Shown one piece after another: positions 38,101 to 52,611 of a stretch of 64,000 bases of DNA. Origin of the DNA: Melanocharis versteri (Eukaryota > Chordata > Aves > Passeriformes > Melanocharitidae). The notes under the pieces were generated by a model, which saw only the letters and a program-made list of their open reading frames with translations, was not told the origin of the DNA and ran no database searches. Numbering within the stretch: the first letter of the stretch is position 1; the number at the start of each line of letters is the position of its first letter. The stretch lies in the NCBI GenBank assembly GCA_013397845.1, contig VZTG01001997.1, forward strand, positions 892,884-956,883. Direction: 5' to 3'. Position numbers and translations under genes: made by a program.

Positions 38101-39416
38101 GACAGCTCCAGCACCACACAAAACAGCAAACGCCCCCCCTGAACTGCCCTACACCCTGCACCTCACAGTGCTCCTGCACCCGGTGGGACAGCCAGAGTCA
38201 AGTCAGTTGAGACATGCATATAAGAAGGAAGTTTATGACTCATTCCTTTAATAAATGCTTTGCTGTCTCACCCAGGCCACCTGCCTCATTCCACAGCATA
38301 AAGGTGTGCTATCTACCCGTGACTATTGTGAAGCCGAGAGACTGGAGTCAAAAATACGCCCAGAAGGGCACAATGTTGCTGGATCAGAGCATCATCAGCA
38401 AGAAAAGCTTCTGAGAGAGAGTCAGCCCTGTTTGCTGCACACAAAGCAAATGCATTTTAGTGAAGAATGCATTTGGGCCCGGCACTATCTGACAGAAAGA
38501 CAATCCTCTGAGTGCCAGTAGATTCATCCTATTGCTCATGGCCAACCTGAAAAAACCTGGCTCATTTAAAAATTTTAGAGCACATCTTCCTAATTTTCAG
38601 TATGTCCTAAACACGCATTTATTTCAAATCTACATTTTTGGGGTTACCCCCAGTTCAACATCAAAGCCGAAAAAATGTTCATTGCCACCTAATTTGTTGT
38701 AGTTGTTTCTAGATATTGTATAAATCAGTGGCTGCTAACGTGCATAACTCCCGCTTCCATTTTTCTCTACCCCATTGTACCTGCTGCTTTTCAAGAGTGA
38801 TTACTTAATTGTGAATTAAAAGATGATTATTTAATACTTTAGCTAGGAGGAACAGAGTTACTTGGTCATAGACTAATAAGGACTCTGAGTTTTACAGTTT
38901 GCAATTGAATTAATGTTGAACATGTTTTGTCATCTTCTGTAGTAAGGTCCTGAACTACAGAAGGAAGACAGATCACTCTGAGAATTTGCTAATGCCACCG
39001 GCATATTTTGATTCTTCCCTTGCCCCCTTAAGATTTTCATCTTTTGAACTGCAGTAATTTTTTCTGCATTTGTGGGGTTTTACTTTTTTCCCAAAGTACA
39101 TTCTAATGTATCAGTGTTATAATCTCATATTTAAAGCACGGAGCCACAAATACTTAGGGAAATCGGAAACATCTCCAGCTTATTCATGTCATAATCAGTA
39201 ATTTTCTGGTATCTTCTGTGTCCCTTTGAATTATCAACAATAAGAACACTGGGGTTTTTTTTGCTAGAGGATGATCTTTAGAGTTAATTAAGTCTGTTTC
39301 CTCCTACTGAACCAAGGAGAAAGCAGGAGCATCTGACAAGTTAATAGTTTCAAAAGTAATACAATCTCTAGAAGCATCTATTGCCATCCTACTAACAAAT
39401 TCATACTCCCCAAATA
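32174..39416. other. Non-coding unique sequence
   Basis: No supported gene. Frames reach 114 codons (34119-34463, minus) without any family signature. The stretch 36895-37085 is AT-rich, non-repetitive and rich in homeodomain-type ATTA/TAAT cores. The frames at 35477-35785 (minus) and 34261-34485 (plus) look protein-like in parts but have poor splice context and are rejected. No mobile element is recognisable. Confidence 0.6.
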
Positions 39417-39679
39417 TTATCTGAAGCCCTTCACTGAGGATTTAAACACAGCTGGAAGAAAACCAGAATTTTGCCACATATTTTCTCCTTTTTCCTTGTT
39501 TAAATATAGTGATAACCAATTCAGCTCTGAACTCAACCATCCAGTGGCTAGCTTTTCATCATATATGTTTGCAAGCTGCTGCAGATTATCCGTCCACACC
39601 TCAAGTGTGCTCAGCTGCCCCGGAGGGCTTTGTGTGTGGTGAAGGATTTCAGTGCTGCTGTTAAATAATATGCTTTTCC
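39417..39679 (-). CDS. Candidate terminal-exon-like frame, product unknown
   Basis: Product not recognised. On the minus strand a fair acceptor (TTAGCTTGCTTTAG) precedes 39679. The frame then stays open for 86 codons to a TAA at 39417-39419, as a last coding exon would. Upstream the frame is closed by a TAG inside the acceptor region. The middle part, GQLSTLEVWTDNLQQLANIY, is gene-like in composition, with helix-forming residues and CTG/CAG/GAG codons. The last third is more AT-biased. No AATAAA on the minus strand was noticed shortly downstream, and no upstream coding exon can be tied to it. A chance frame is the simpler explanation. Confidence 0.16.
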
Positions 39680-42600
39680 CTAAAGCAAGCTAAAGTTTTT
39701 GTATGTAGGGTGAAGTCCCTAATGCAATTGCTTCACTAAGTAAATGAGCTATTACCTTAGGGAAAACAAAACCAGAAGACTGACCAGAAATGAAATTTGT
39801 GCTCTGACTTACACTCATGCATTGCTTCTTTTACTGGCTCATGTAAATATCTACCTGAGGAATTGGTAAACTATAAAATAACACCTCAGCTGACACTGTC
39901 ACTTTTCGGAAGTAGACTCCCAATTTGACTTTTCCTGAGCTAATAAGTTGTAGGCTGCTGGTTTAAAGCCTTACTGTTAGGAGTTTGAAAGGAAATTTGT
40001 CCATGATGAAAAAACTAATTTTGAGTGTAAAAGTTTCTATCCCAAATATTGTTGCAAGCTACCCAGTCGTCTGTGCCATTACAGAGCCTGTTCTTTTCAT
40101 CACCGGATATTCAGTTACACCAACACGGGCACCCAAGCACAGGCGAGCAAGCATGCACAGGGAATATCAGCAGGGTGGCACAGGCACACACACCTGGGTC
40201 ACCCAGCCTGTAACTAGCACAGCATTGGAGGTTCATGCCTTCAGTAAAAACACTGCAACTCTATGATTTCCAGCACTTGAAAAGTTTAATTATTCCTTGA
40301 ACACCCTAGCACCCATGCAACACTACTGTCGTTGCTTTTTTGTCCACATCAGCTATTCACTGGCTTCTCATCCTCCCCTCTCTCCCTGGCAGGTTTTGGG
40401 ATCCAAGCCATAGTTCTTCAGGCCCTTACTTGATGGCATTTCATGGTCTGCTGTGAACAATGTCTAGAGCTTGGCCACACCTGACAGCCCCATGCTCAAA
40501 CCACCATTTACTTTTCTGAACAATAAAAACCATCCTGGGCTGTCTTTCCCTCACACCATCTTAGGAGTAAAGTGGGCTATATTCCAGTACTGAGTTTTAC
40601 ACCCATGGGAATACATCAAGGAAAAAAAAAAATTCAAGCCCAAGAGTTTTCAGCCCAAAAGTCAGTTTTCCAAAGTGCTGAGAACAGACTGGAAAGAAAT
40701 CATCTGGCATGTTAAGTTAAACACCAGTTACCAACAAAGCAATCACTGTTTCTTGGGGAAAAAAGTTATGTATGTTCATAATTGTCCATTCAGATGACAG
40801 GTCCTCTTTAGCTTTCAAGGTTCCATACAATTAAGCTATTTTTAAATTACAAGCCAGTGATCATTACTTGATTACCCATTACCATGTAAGTGAATTAGGA
40901 AAACAACACTCAGCATTTAATAAAACATAAAATAGATTAGCAATTAAATGCACAATTGTTCTATTGACTTGTTTTCAACAAGCTTTCTCAAGACTTAAAA
41001 AAATACATGTATGAACACTGCTGTTTATAGTGTTCATTTTAGCTTTTGAAAACAGGATACTTCATTATTTCGTTATCTAGAAGGAACCTGAAATTAATCA
41101 TTAACACTATAAAAGTAACAGTCAAATGGATTGAATGCTCAACTTCATGTTATTAGAGTGAATATATCTACTTGATATTGTTGTATATAATTCTTTCAGA
41201 TTTGAACACATGGTTAATGTAATGGGCAGTACTCTTTCAGGTTCTGAGTATTCAAACAAGCACTAAGTTCCTTAAAAATATTTTTAACCCCTGTGTTATA
41301 CTAGAAGATATTAAGTGCCATGTAAATTTTTCTTTATTTAAAAAGGAGGGGGAAGCCTTGTTCCAGTGATTTTCTACGTATTGGTTCACTTAGTTGCCTA
41401 ATTTTGTCTATAAAACTGTGCTTTATACATAAGGGTATCAATTCACCAGAAAGCATGCACTGAATAAACCCCTCTGTCACTGCTTAATTGCTTGATCAAA
41501 CATGATAAATATTGGAGGCAATATCAATAATCACATGAAATAAAATACACAGAGAGAGTGAAGAAAATAATCTTGTCTTAAACATCAGTCTCACTAGAAG
41601 CAGGAATAGAACTCACTGCAAGATCAGGTTCTTTAAGCCATTGTCCTTGTTCCCACTATACCAGAGCAGGTGTCCATAGCAGGTTTGGATGAGCCACAGC
41701 AGGGGCATGAGCAGAACGACAGTGCAATGTCTGTCTCGAGTCAATCCAAAAAGGGAAAGGGAAAACATCTGGAGAAGAAGCATTTGTTCCACATGATCAG
41801 CAGAAAGTCTCTGCAAGGGGAGGAAAGGGACAGCAGATGCTTTAATTTTGCAAGGGAGAAGAAATTGCAGAGTATAGAACAAGATACACTGCTTAGCACA
41901 CCAGCCTGGGGAATTGGGGCAGCTAATTAGCCATCCCTCAGAGAGAGCTCCCACTTTCCCTCGTGTAGTCACAGGCACACACACATTTAGCAGACCAGCC
42001 TTGCTGAGGAGCTGTCAGCACCTTTCCCATGCCCTGGGAGCTGATGGTGGGTGCAGCTCCTCCTGCTGTGGCTGATCCCACTGGGCAGTGGGGAGAAAGA
42101 ATGCTAGTCCTCTTTCTAGAGGTGTTTATGCCTGCTCCCAAGCCAAGCTCCTCCTTCAGGTGTCTGTCCTGCAGACATCCGGGTGGAAATGACTTACTAG
42201 AAGGCATATTACACTATATTTAGGAGTTCTTGGCTCCTTTTAGCTGTCGATGTCAAGAACACATCAAACACCAGCTCACACATCAGGCAGCATGATATGA
42301 TCAGAGCCCTTCTAACCTGGTAACACAAACCGCCTTTAGCACATTCAACTTCATGGTGAAAGTAGAAGCTTTTTCTACATTTTTCTTGTTTGTTGCTTAA
42401 GTAACAGACACATATGGTGTTCTTTTGCTAAGTTGCATGCTACTATCCTTGAGCAGGAATGATACTGTTCATATTTGTGTCACCAAGGTCTGAGATGACC
42501 CTATTTTCCCACACAAACACTTATACCTTCCAATAGCAAAGTACCACATGCCACTGAAATCACCCCCACCACCTCTGGCTTTCACTCCAACATAGTGAGA

Positions 42601-45600
42601 GAGATAAAATCTTTGGTTCCTGTGACCAAGCTAAATTCAACCACATACACTCACTCCTTTTTCCTCTAGTACCACATCTGTGATTTTACATCTCAGATCC
42701 TTCCTCAAGACATTTTAGCCACATGGAGCCCCTCTCAGCTTCCAGCTGATGCTGGGCAAGCACGAGTGACTTCTCCAGATTCTCCAACACGATGGGATCC
42801 TGCTTCCCACTGCAACAGTGACACCTGGTTAAAAGCATTTGCTGGAGATGGGGAAACCATGTTCCGTGGCAGTGTGAGGTATTTCACTACAGTCATGTAA
42901 CTTCTCCCAGGCTACATTTAACACACAAGTGCTGCCCAATATCGCTGAAGACCAAGTATCAGAGAATACATTGTCCCCAGGCTGAGAGGATGCATAACCT
43001 TCTTTTAGTAAAGAATCTTGTACCGCTACAAAACAGACAGCTGAGCAATTCCCACTTGCAAAGAGTGAGACAAAAAAAAAATGAGGAAAACCAAGGTAAC
43101 TGGTCCAGGCATTATGTGCTGAAGTTTTTTGAAGCAATTAAATTATTTAGGAAGGAGTAAAACATTAAACCATTTATAAATAAAACACAAAATAAAAAAA
43201 ACCAAAGTATGGTTAGCCTAACACTTATAACTTCTGTTCAACCAATTAGTAAAAAGAAGAAAATAAGTTTCAAAGAACATTAGTTTGAAAAATATCAAAG
43301 TAAAAAAGATGTTTAAGATGATAGGAATAGCTACACAGGGATCCACACTATTACATAGTGTCACTGGACCATTGCTTAAACCTAATTTAGAGTCCTTCCA
43401 TCCTATAGAGCTCCCAGATTTATTAGAAAAACAAATTAGAAAGCCTATCTCCATGGAATAAGATGTCCATAATATCCGACTGTTTCATAAAATAGATAAT
43501 TTATTTATCATTATTTTGAATTGTGAAGAAGCAGGTTTGACAAGTCAGCCTTGCTGGACAAACCTAAATGCCATTTCAGCACACTGTTAATGGGTCTCAC
43601 AATTCCTAACAGAAAAATTAATTTCCTTTTAATATGAAATGATCACATTGTATTTTATGAACACTGCAAAGAGATGATTCAGTCAAGAGTAAAAAAGTAA
43701 TCTTCCTTTCCTCTATTGTACTTTTTTCTTTTCTCCCATGGTATATGAGGGAATAAATACCTTTAAAAGAGAAGTTGTTTAAGACTGATCTTATCTTTTA
43801 CCTCGGGTCACAGCACAAGAGGATACATTGCCTTTTTCTTTTAGCTGCAAAGGATTTCTTGCTAAAAGGACATGGTCACTCCTGTTCCTAGGAGGAATTA
43901 TTACCAAAGAAATAACACTATAATAGAGTGTGAATATGCAGGCTGGGGCTATCAACATTTGTCCTTGCTCTTAAACTTGTCTTTGTTAATAATAAATTGT
44001 CTAAATTGATTCATAATAATGACAATCTTCCCCACAGGATAAGAATCAAGAGAGTTGTTTTCCTTCCTTTTATTCTGTCAGTGAAAAAGAAATCCTCTTT
44101 TTTTCCACTGGGCTATTTCCTAATTATGAACAATTAATCATTAGTCCGAGCCTTTATACTATGGGATTTTAAAGTATTACAATTAGGAAAAACTGAGCAT
44201 AACATTTAATTGTTTGAATATATTTTTTTTTGCACTTGCCAGCATCTTCTGTAGCGGTTTTATTTCAAATTGGATGCAATTCAAAGAGACAGGAGCAACA
44301 GCAGCTAATGCCAGGCTCAGGTCAGGTCCAATTTCTTTTTAAAAATGTTGGATAATCATGTTTTATTCCAGACCAAAAACATGTTTAGGCTGGAACAGAA
44401 CCAGAAGGACAGTCTGGGAGGGCTGTTTCACAGTTTAAGAACCCTATTCATCAATAGCTGATGAAGAAACAATTAAAAAGGAGATTTTTATCACCACATG
44501 ATGGAATTAGAAGCAAGCACGAAGAACATTCATTACATAAGTTTACATTATGATGACATGAATCAACTTGGTGTATTTAACGTGCCCTTAAAAATACAAG
44601 GCTCAGATTCATGACATGAAATTCAGAAGGTCTAGAAGTTGAGATCCAATAAGCATATAAAACAACTAATTAAGAGTAATCAGTCAGATACTAAAAACCT
44701 CCACAAGGCAAACCTGTTACAAGTCATTCAGCAACAGGTTTTTTTACAATGCAACAGGAGCTGCAGTTTTTCCTTCCAGTGGCTCAGCAGCTTGAAATGG
44801 GCTGAGCAGGGCACCAAAATCCTACCCATGAGATGAGAATTCCCAGAGCTCTCCTACTGCACCCACCTAGCATCAGGAAACAAAGCAAGCCAAGCACACA
44901 GTATTTCAGCACTCACACCGCAATCCTGTTTTAGGAGGTTCAGCTCCCTGGTCAAAACCTTGTCAGACAAGCCCATTAAATTATATAAAATAACTTACAA
45001 ATAAGCTGTAACATGATTTCAGTTTACCAGATGGTGGTATTAAGGTATTGCAAGAGGCACTAAACAGTGTTTGAGCAATGTTTATTGTCTGCCCCAATAT
45101 GTTTCTTTAATAGTGCTGGATGTATGAGGAATACAAAGTGCTCCATCTCTTGCTCACTTAGTGAAAATCATTTTCCAAAATCTGCTGCATATAACAGGAA
45201 TCATCAGCTTTTAAAGCAACATGCCATATGGCACTCCCAAATTAGAGGTTAAGTGGAACAAAATCCCATGAAGCCTAGGCAATACTGTTTCTCAGGGAGA
45301 GATGATGTTTCCAATCATGTTTTCAGAGGCATTTGTCTCTGCCCAGACACAGTGGCTCAGGTGGAACTCCCACACAGGCTTTTCCTGCTCCATTCAGTCC
45401 CTCATAACCCACCCTTGGGACACACATGCTTTACTTCTCAACACTCTGCAGGCAAATACTCTTACACATTACCTGGGTCTTTTGTCCTTTCTATTGTTTT
45501 TCTACCCAATTTACACATAAATCCATACTTTACATTTGACATGATACACTACCATGTAATGGTATGAAATGGTTTGTTTAAAAGTTAAGTGACAAAAGCA

Positions 45601-46208
45601 GTTTCTTCACTACTCTGTAATAGTGTTTTACTCCCCATAAGTTGATAAATTGAGTTATAAACAGAAGACAGATTAGGAATTTGTTTCGTGGAAAAACGCA
45701 GCGTCCCTGAGATTGAAGAGGAACAAAAAACATATTTGAGAAGATACTGAGATCTGGGAAGACTTATCTACTTCCAAAATTCCTATAAAGCTAGGATTAG
45801 TCTCTCTCTATGCCTATTCATAATACAATAACAACCTACTTTCTTCCCCACAAAAAACCCAACAGAAAATCCATACACCACCACCAACTCTATCAAGACA
45901 CTCAGCAAGAAGAGCCACCTAAATACCATATACAGCGATGAAGACTTCTTTCAATAGTTCATGGAACTTTCAATTACTGTGAGCACAGCACAAAAAGAGC
46001 ACGAATTTCATAGCACAAGTCTCAGTGATATCTGAATCCACTGCACTGTTAACTGCTAGTCACCAAATCTCAGGGGAGAGGACTTTTTCTCTCAAGTCTA
46101 GGTTTTAATTGCTAAACAGCACAAGGCAGCAAACTCAGCAGCATCAGCAGAATGTGTTTCACCAATAAAACACCAATAAAGAGGAGATGCATTTTTTTGT
46201 GTGAACTG
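39680..46208. other. Non-coding unique sequence
   Basis: No supported gene. Frames of up to 123 codons (41613-41984, minus, overlapped by 41670-41930 on plus) lie on both strands and show no domain. There is a T9 run at 44223-44231. No repeats, hairpins or RNA genes were recognised. Confidence 0.6.
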
Positions 46209-46288
46209 GAAAAAAAAGCAAACCAAACAACAAAAACAAATTTAAAAACCCCACAAAAGCAAACAAAACCAAAACCACAACAAAACCT
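46209..46288. repeat. CAAA-rich low-complexity tract
   Basis: About 80 bases of irregular CAAA, CAAAA and CCAAA units (for example AAACAAAACCAAAACCACAA). Plus-strand A/C-rich simple sequence. It makes the overlapping frames on both strands low-complexity artefacts. Confidence 0.8.
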
Positions 46289-47324
46289 AGACATTTATAA
46301 CTGGGGGTGGCAGTCAGACAAAAGAGCAAGTATTATGGTATCATTTCTATTTCATATCACATAAACATATAACTCTTCAGCAATTACCAGACAAAAGAAG
46401 GTTTTTTATTTCCTTGAAGAAACACAGGGTAATTATTCCAAGTTGCCTGAGACACTGCTGTAGCTTGTAATGATTAGGCTTTGTAATAATGAATCATCAC
46501 ACAAGATAGCACTAACCAGCCCTAATACCAAACTTAGAAGCTATTATTCACGCAGTTCTTACACTTATTACTGTATCAATAGATTGCCTACACAGTTTCC
46601 ATACCATCATTAAAAGCCTGTTTGTGTACATATATATTTATGCACTCAGCCCACCAGGTCTTCTGACAGGATCTGGTTCACAATTAACTTTAAGGTTACC
46701 AGTTCTTCATCAGGAAAGAATACAGGCCAAGACTATTAAAAAATATAGGTTTTTACACTTTGAAAGCCCAAGATCTGAGAGAGGCAGGCAGACATGAAGG
46801 CATTTTTCAAAGGACTAAGAGCTGGATTAGGCTCTAGTCTAGAAAGTACAAAGGGTGCATATATTATACAGGATTTCTCTCATTACAGAAGGCACCATAA
46901 ATCTCAAAGCAGTACAAATAACTACAGAGAATCAAAGGACTGGAGAGAAGGAATTTCTGCTAATGCACTTGTACTCTGAAGAGTGACTTTGTTTAAAGAG
47001 CAAAGCCACATTCCATCATCTCCAAATCTCAAGAACAGTCAAAATTGCTCCAGGAAGACGAAAGCAGATCTATTTACCTCTCCTTCAAACTCCCCAAGAA
47101 ATTTGAAATTCAAGCTGATTAGTTCTGACTTTAAAAAAATCTCCATAAATGTGGATTAAAAGCACATGAAGTCATACCACATTTACACACCTTTTAATTC
47201 TGTGGTCTCAGGAACCACACAGAACATGAAACAGGCAAAGATCTGAAGATGATGCAGAGCAGCTGGCCTTTGTTCAAACCCAGTCACCACTTTCACTATT
47301 GACACCAGGGCCACAAGACCCAGT

Positions 47325-47346
47325 ATATTCATATTCATATTCATTT
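47325..47346. repeat. Short hexamer repeat (ATATTC)n
   Basis: Three to four tandem copies of a six-base unit reading ATATTCATATTCATATTCAT. Minor satellite-like slippage product. Confidence 0.8.
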
Positions 47347-50300
47347 CTGGGTCAGATTCACTGGGCTGACAGGTGTATGTAACACATTATTGCTTAAAAT
47401 GATGTGAGAGACTGCAAAGCCACCAATATCCAGTGGTCAGAAACACTGAGTTAACATGATGCTACTTCTAGGTCATCACTTTAAAATACAAACCCCACAG
47501 CTTAAGGCTTCCTTTATTCTTTCTTCTTCTGAGCTCAGTGAATTTTGTCATGGCTGGCTGTAAACACTCACTAATGTTTCTACATAATAGAAAGATCGTA
47601 GATAACACTAAACATTAAAGGTGGTGGTGCTTCCAGTTTTATATTAACCTCTTGAATGGCACTTTCCTAAACTGGGCATACTGCATAATCCTCTACCTTT
47701 GATCTAGACATAACAACCACTTTAAAAGGAAGGATTCTGTTTTATGTTTTATGACATGCAAGGCTGATTATACTCAGCTATGAATTGTTAGGTGTCTGTC
47801 CTCAGTTATGTGCTCAAACATTTAAACACTGAGACAGATTTTTGAACTCTTCCATAAGTAGTGCATGTTAATAAATCCAGATGAAAGCCTCAGCTTTCCC
47901 TATCACATTGAATGATTACACAGTGTTTGAGTCTGTATGAACTAAAACACGCATTTCTGAAACACTAACCATTATTCCATCATGTTCTGGGATTTTAAGG
48001 GTATTTCAGTCTCCCTGTTTAACTCACATGCCTTGCACTTACTGCAAAAGAAAACCTGTTTCTAAGGATGACTGCACAGGTCGTTTTTACACCATCCAGC
48101 TCTAGCTCGTTGTCACAGCTCAAACAGCTTGTCACAACTTGGACAGGCTGCGTGCCTGCTCAGCCTGAGCCAGCACCGCCTGCAGATGACAGCAGTGCCC
48201 AGCAAGTTACAGCAGTGTCCTGGGGGATCCTGCCACCTCCAGCAATTCACAGGGGGGACACCTGGACAGGTCTGCTTCACAGTGCTTCTTTACCATAGGG
48301 AATTAAAGTTGCCCAGAACAGACAAAAAGTTTTTCTCGTGATCTCTTGTCACAGTGCTCTGTATAACAACACCTTCACACATTTTAATCCAACTCACCAC
48401 TCTGAACAGGGAGTGGTTATAGGAGTGACACACTTTGGGACAGAGCTCCTTAAATCATGAGCACACGTTACTACAGCACGGCCACAGTCCTGCACTGTAC
48501 TGTGTTACTTAAGTTCCACAAAAATGAATTGGTTCTTACATCATTTTGCACATACATTGCAGCTGTGGGGTTTTTTCTTCACGGAATGTAGAATCTACAT
48601 TGTTCTGTTTCTTGTTCTAGGACTTCTATTATTTTGTTCTCACTCCACCTCTGATAAACTTTTAAATTTTAGCTTATTGAATGCATTATTGTAGGACAGT
48701 GCTAAATCTATGCAATAATTAAATTCAAAGATGTGCGGTGGCTTAGTGTACCACTGTCTGAGTCAGACTTTTTGATAGGCTTATGTATCAAAGTAAAAAA
48801 TAGTTTGGATTCAGTCCAAGGTGAGAAGTGCAGTGGTTTAGGAAATGATCAAGTATTAGCTGTCTGAAAACAGAAGCAAAAGAACCACCCACAGAACTTC
48901 AGGTAACTCCAGGCATTCAGAGGAACAAGGTATTCTGAAAATATGAGTCAGCGACTTATACGCTAAAAAGATGTCTCTTGAATTCTGCTTACCCAGATGT
49001 ACGCAGCTAATGATTTTTACTATTGAGCACATGCTACCAAACTTGCACATCAAAGAAACAAAACATAACTGAAAATATTATAAGGTAACAAGTGTGAGAC
49101 AAAACTCCAGGAAGCAGAATTAAGGATGTATGAGGGAACAGAACACCCAAAAATAATAGTAGAACTTTTTTCAAAGAGACAACCAGGTGGCTCAAGAAGA
49201 GTGCAGAAACAGAGGAATCTACTATTTACATTTTCTGACTGAACGTTTACAGTAACTTCCTCAAAGAAGGCAATAAAGGTTAATCTTTTGCACAGCACCC
49301 ATTTCTATTAGAAAAATGGCTGTGGAAAACTGATGATTTTTTAATTTATAGGACACAAATTTATTGACAAAGGTATTAACAGGTTAATCAAGAGTAGTAG
49401 AATTCTTTTTGCAGTAAGGCTAGATTCTTTTGCTTATATTCTTTCGGTAGGATCCTTGTCCCTCTCAGTCCCCTTCGGTAACTTTGGAAAGCCTTTCCAA
49501 GGTTGCTATGGATGTGTTATATCTGCAATATTATACCTTATTATTGCAGCCTGTCAGCCATATGCCAGGAGCTGCTCTGCAGAGCTGCCAGGCTGACTCT
49601 TCATCTTAACTTCACTTCAGCATTCTAGATTAGGCTAATCTCTCTCAAATATAGAGCAAAACCAGAAAATTTTTATATCTTGTGCAGGTGAGGAATAACT
49701 CCTTCAGTAATCCTACTGAGCAAAAATAGCTCTTTTGAGTCTCATTTGTGAAATCTTCCTCTCTGCATTGGCTTGAAAGTGTTGCTGCCTGCTACCACAT
49801 CTAACTCAGCTAATAAGGTGATGTTTTTGAAACAATTTCCCAAACTATAGAGAACTGCTCTGCACTACTTTGTCAGCTTTTCTTACTGCTGAATATTGTT
49901 GCTTCAAAGAGGGATTAAAACAACCTTGCAGATGACACACATGATGAGGAACTCAGACCAAAAGTGTGAAGACAGGGCAAAGATACACACAGCAGGCCAG
50001 TGCAGCCCTCTCCCAGCCAGCCCTGAAGCTGGTAATAGCCAAAGGTATTATCCACAAACAGGTCAGCTGCATTCACTGGGAGGAATATAGGTGTAGAGCA
50101 GCAGGGAGATTACATAAAGCAGCTTTGCAGTGCTGTGAAAAAACATCAGAGAAACAGCGATCTCATGAGGTGAAGAGAGGGAAGGAGAGACCCTCTATTT
50201 ATGATTAAGAGCAAAACTTTTTAAAAGTGCTTTCAGAGAACAGAAGCAGCTTATTTCAGGACAGTGTTACACAGACTACATCTTTCACAAGTGAGGAAGG

Positions 50301-52598
50301 GTTTTTGCCAGAGGGACTGTCAGTATTCAGCTGGCAGACAGACATGATTTCTGGGATTAATGACAGCTAGTAAAACATCACATTTTGTGGCAAGGAACAC
50401 GAGAGGGATGGACACGCAAAGGACATCAACAATTGCAGAATTAAATGGGCATGGCTTTCCTTCTTGTGATGGGATAAAAGATTTGCTTATAGGGAAGATA
50501 ATTTCCATGCAGTGGAGTTAAAAATAAAGTGTGAGATGTACATATTGCAAGGGTACTGAGGCAGTGCCAGGACACAGAGTTAAGACTTTGTGGGTATGTA
50601 CTTGAACTCACTTGTTCCTCCTTTTCATCTCTATGCACCTGCACTTCATCATATGTGTCTTACCAAAAAGCAGGGAATCCAGAGATACAAATCTCTCTGT
50701 TTTGATCTCTTAACTATTTGGCCAGAGACAGAGGGAGCTCTAGGGACCTCAATAACACAAGCAAGAGCTTCTGTTTACAGAACCCACTAGACAGCAGATA
50801 AAATAATAAGTCTCTACCATCAAACAGGGCTTCACCAAAAATGTGTATTTATCAATTTATTTGAATAAACTTATCATTTATTCAAAATGCACAAAGTGAG
50901 AGAAGCTAAGGGAAACATGTTTTCTGCTTGCTGAATTCATGCAAAGTCTTGCAAATAACACATTACTGAAGTGAGAAAAGCATTTTGTTTCTGTCCACAT
51001 CTCTGGAACCAGCCAGCAACTGGAAAGAGCAAGCACCATTCTGGAAAGCAAAAAGGCTCCAAGGACACAAGGGTAAAATCAGAAAAATTCTAATAGAGAA
51101 GTGCTATTAAGGTGTGCAGATGAGATGTAGAAAGGCACACATGGTGCCTCTTTGCAGTGAACTGGTGCCCATAACTTAGTGGGAGCAAGGGCACATGGAA
51201 GCACTGGTGCAACGCCTTCAGGAAAGAGCAGTGGGGGTAGGTCAACCAAAGGCTGAGGAAGAAGCATTCAAATTCAAATATCAGCAAAAAGTTGTTAATG
51301 CCAAAATGATTAATTGTACATATCCGCAGATCTAACATCTCTTGTCCCCCCCTCAACAACAAAAAACTGATCAAGTGAAAACAAGCTGCCAGAACTACAC
51401 CCACAGAGATGATTTCAAGGACAAGTTGCACCTAGAGTACTTATCCACTTGCAGTAAGGGAATAATCATACTTCAGGCTATTTTTTAATGTAACATATAT
51501 ATACACACAAATTACAGCTGAATATAGGCTGAATTTCTCATAGTTTGAAATGTGGTATTCAGATGAGGTCCATGTTCCTACAGCTGATTCACCAGCCCTT
51601 AACTAAGGAGCCCCGACCCAACATAAGCCTGCTGGAGCTCTGAAATAAGGCATGGTACAGCATTTTTGCACTGCCAGCATAAGAGGTGTTCCACAGGGGA
51701 GCATAGAAAGCTAGAAATTGGCTCCTGTTTCTTGGGAAAGAGGAGCTAAGAGTTAAGGAAGAACAAAGAGGGACAGGGAGCTTGCTGGAAAAAGAAACTT
51801 GCCAAGAAAATCTCCGGGAGTTATGGAAAACCAGTGACGCTAATCTGGTTCATCTGTTCTTTCCCCACATCTCCAGCAATGGAGATCTGGAAACGATGAG
51901 CTCACAGCACCTCTGGTATTTGAAGTGTATAATTTTTCAGTCAGCCTAGCTTACATTTTCAGCCTGGAACAATCTGACAGCATTTCCTTGGGACAGAGGC
52001 AAGAATATCCTATACAAAGCTATTTCAGTGAGAATTACGCTGAAAGGATAAGAAACAAAAATAAGCAGTTTTAGTGAGAAATAGTCAAAGCTTTTCTTCC
52101 CCTCTAATTTACACCAGGGGTTGCACGGCCCAGAGCAACATGAAAAAGCTAAAAACTGTCACATGCATAGCACACTCGTTCTGCTTTTTGTGGGCTTGGC
52201 ATCAGCTGCTGCTTTATTTGTCACTTTGGTCCCAGCTCAGAGAGCAGAGGAACAGGCAAGAACCAGCGCAGCAGGCTGGTGGGGAGCCAGGACACCCCTG
52301 GGGGTGCAGAGGCAGGCTCAGGAGAGCAGGCCCTGACCCAGGAACCCCTCCTTCCCCTCTTTCTTATTTTATCAAGTCCTGCCCATCTGCAAGTGCTGGG
52401 CTTCCCCTACAGGCAGGGACACACACAGAGACACTGTTGTGAATAGATTTTTCAAAAAAACCCAAAATGGACCATTGGTTGCAGCAATCATTAAAGGAGA
52501 AGGGCTCTGTTAAACATTCATATAACATGAGGTCCAGAGCAAAAAGCAGCAGCAATTCCTACATGCTGCTACTCATCAAAATACTACTTTGAGCTGCC

Positions 52599-52611
52599 TT
52601 TTTTTTTTTTT
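52599..52611. repeat. T13 homopolymer
   Basis: About thirteen consecutive T. No retroelement body is seen on the side where a minus-strand poly(A) tail would end. Confidence 0.8.

Noticed and set aside
49650..49690. Splice-flanked 33-base segment before the strong donor GTGCAG|GTGAGG.
   Set aside because: All three frames are open over so short a span, so the open frame carries no information.
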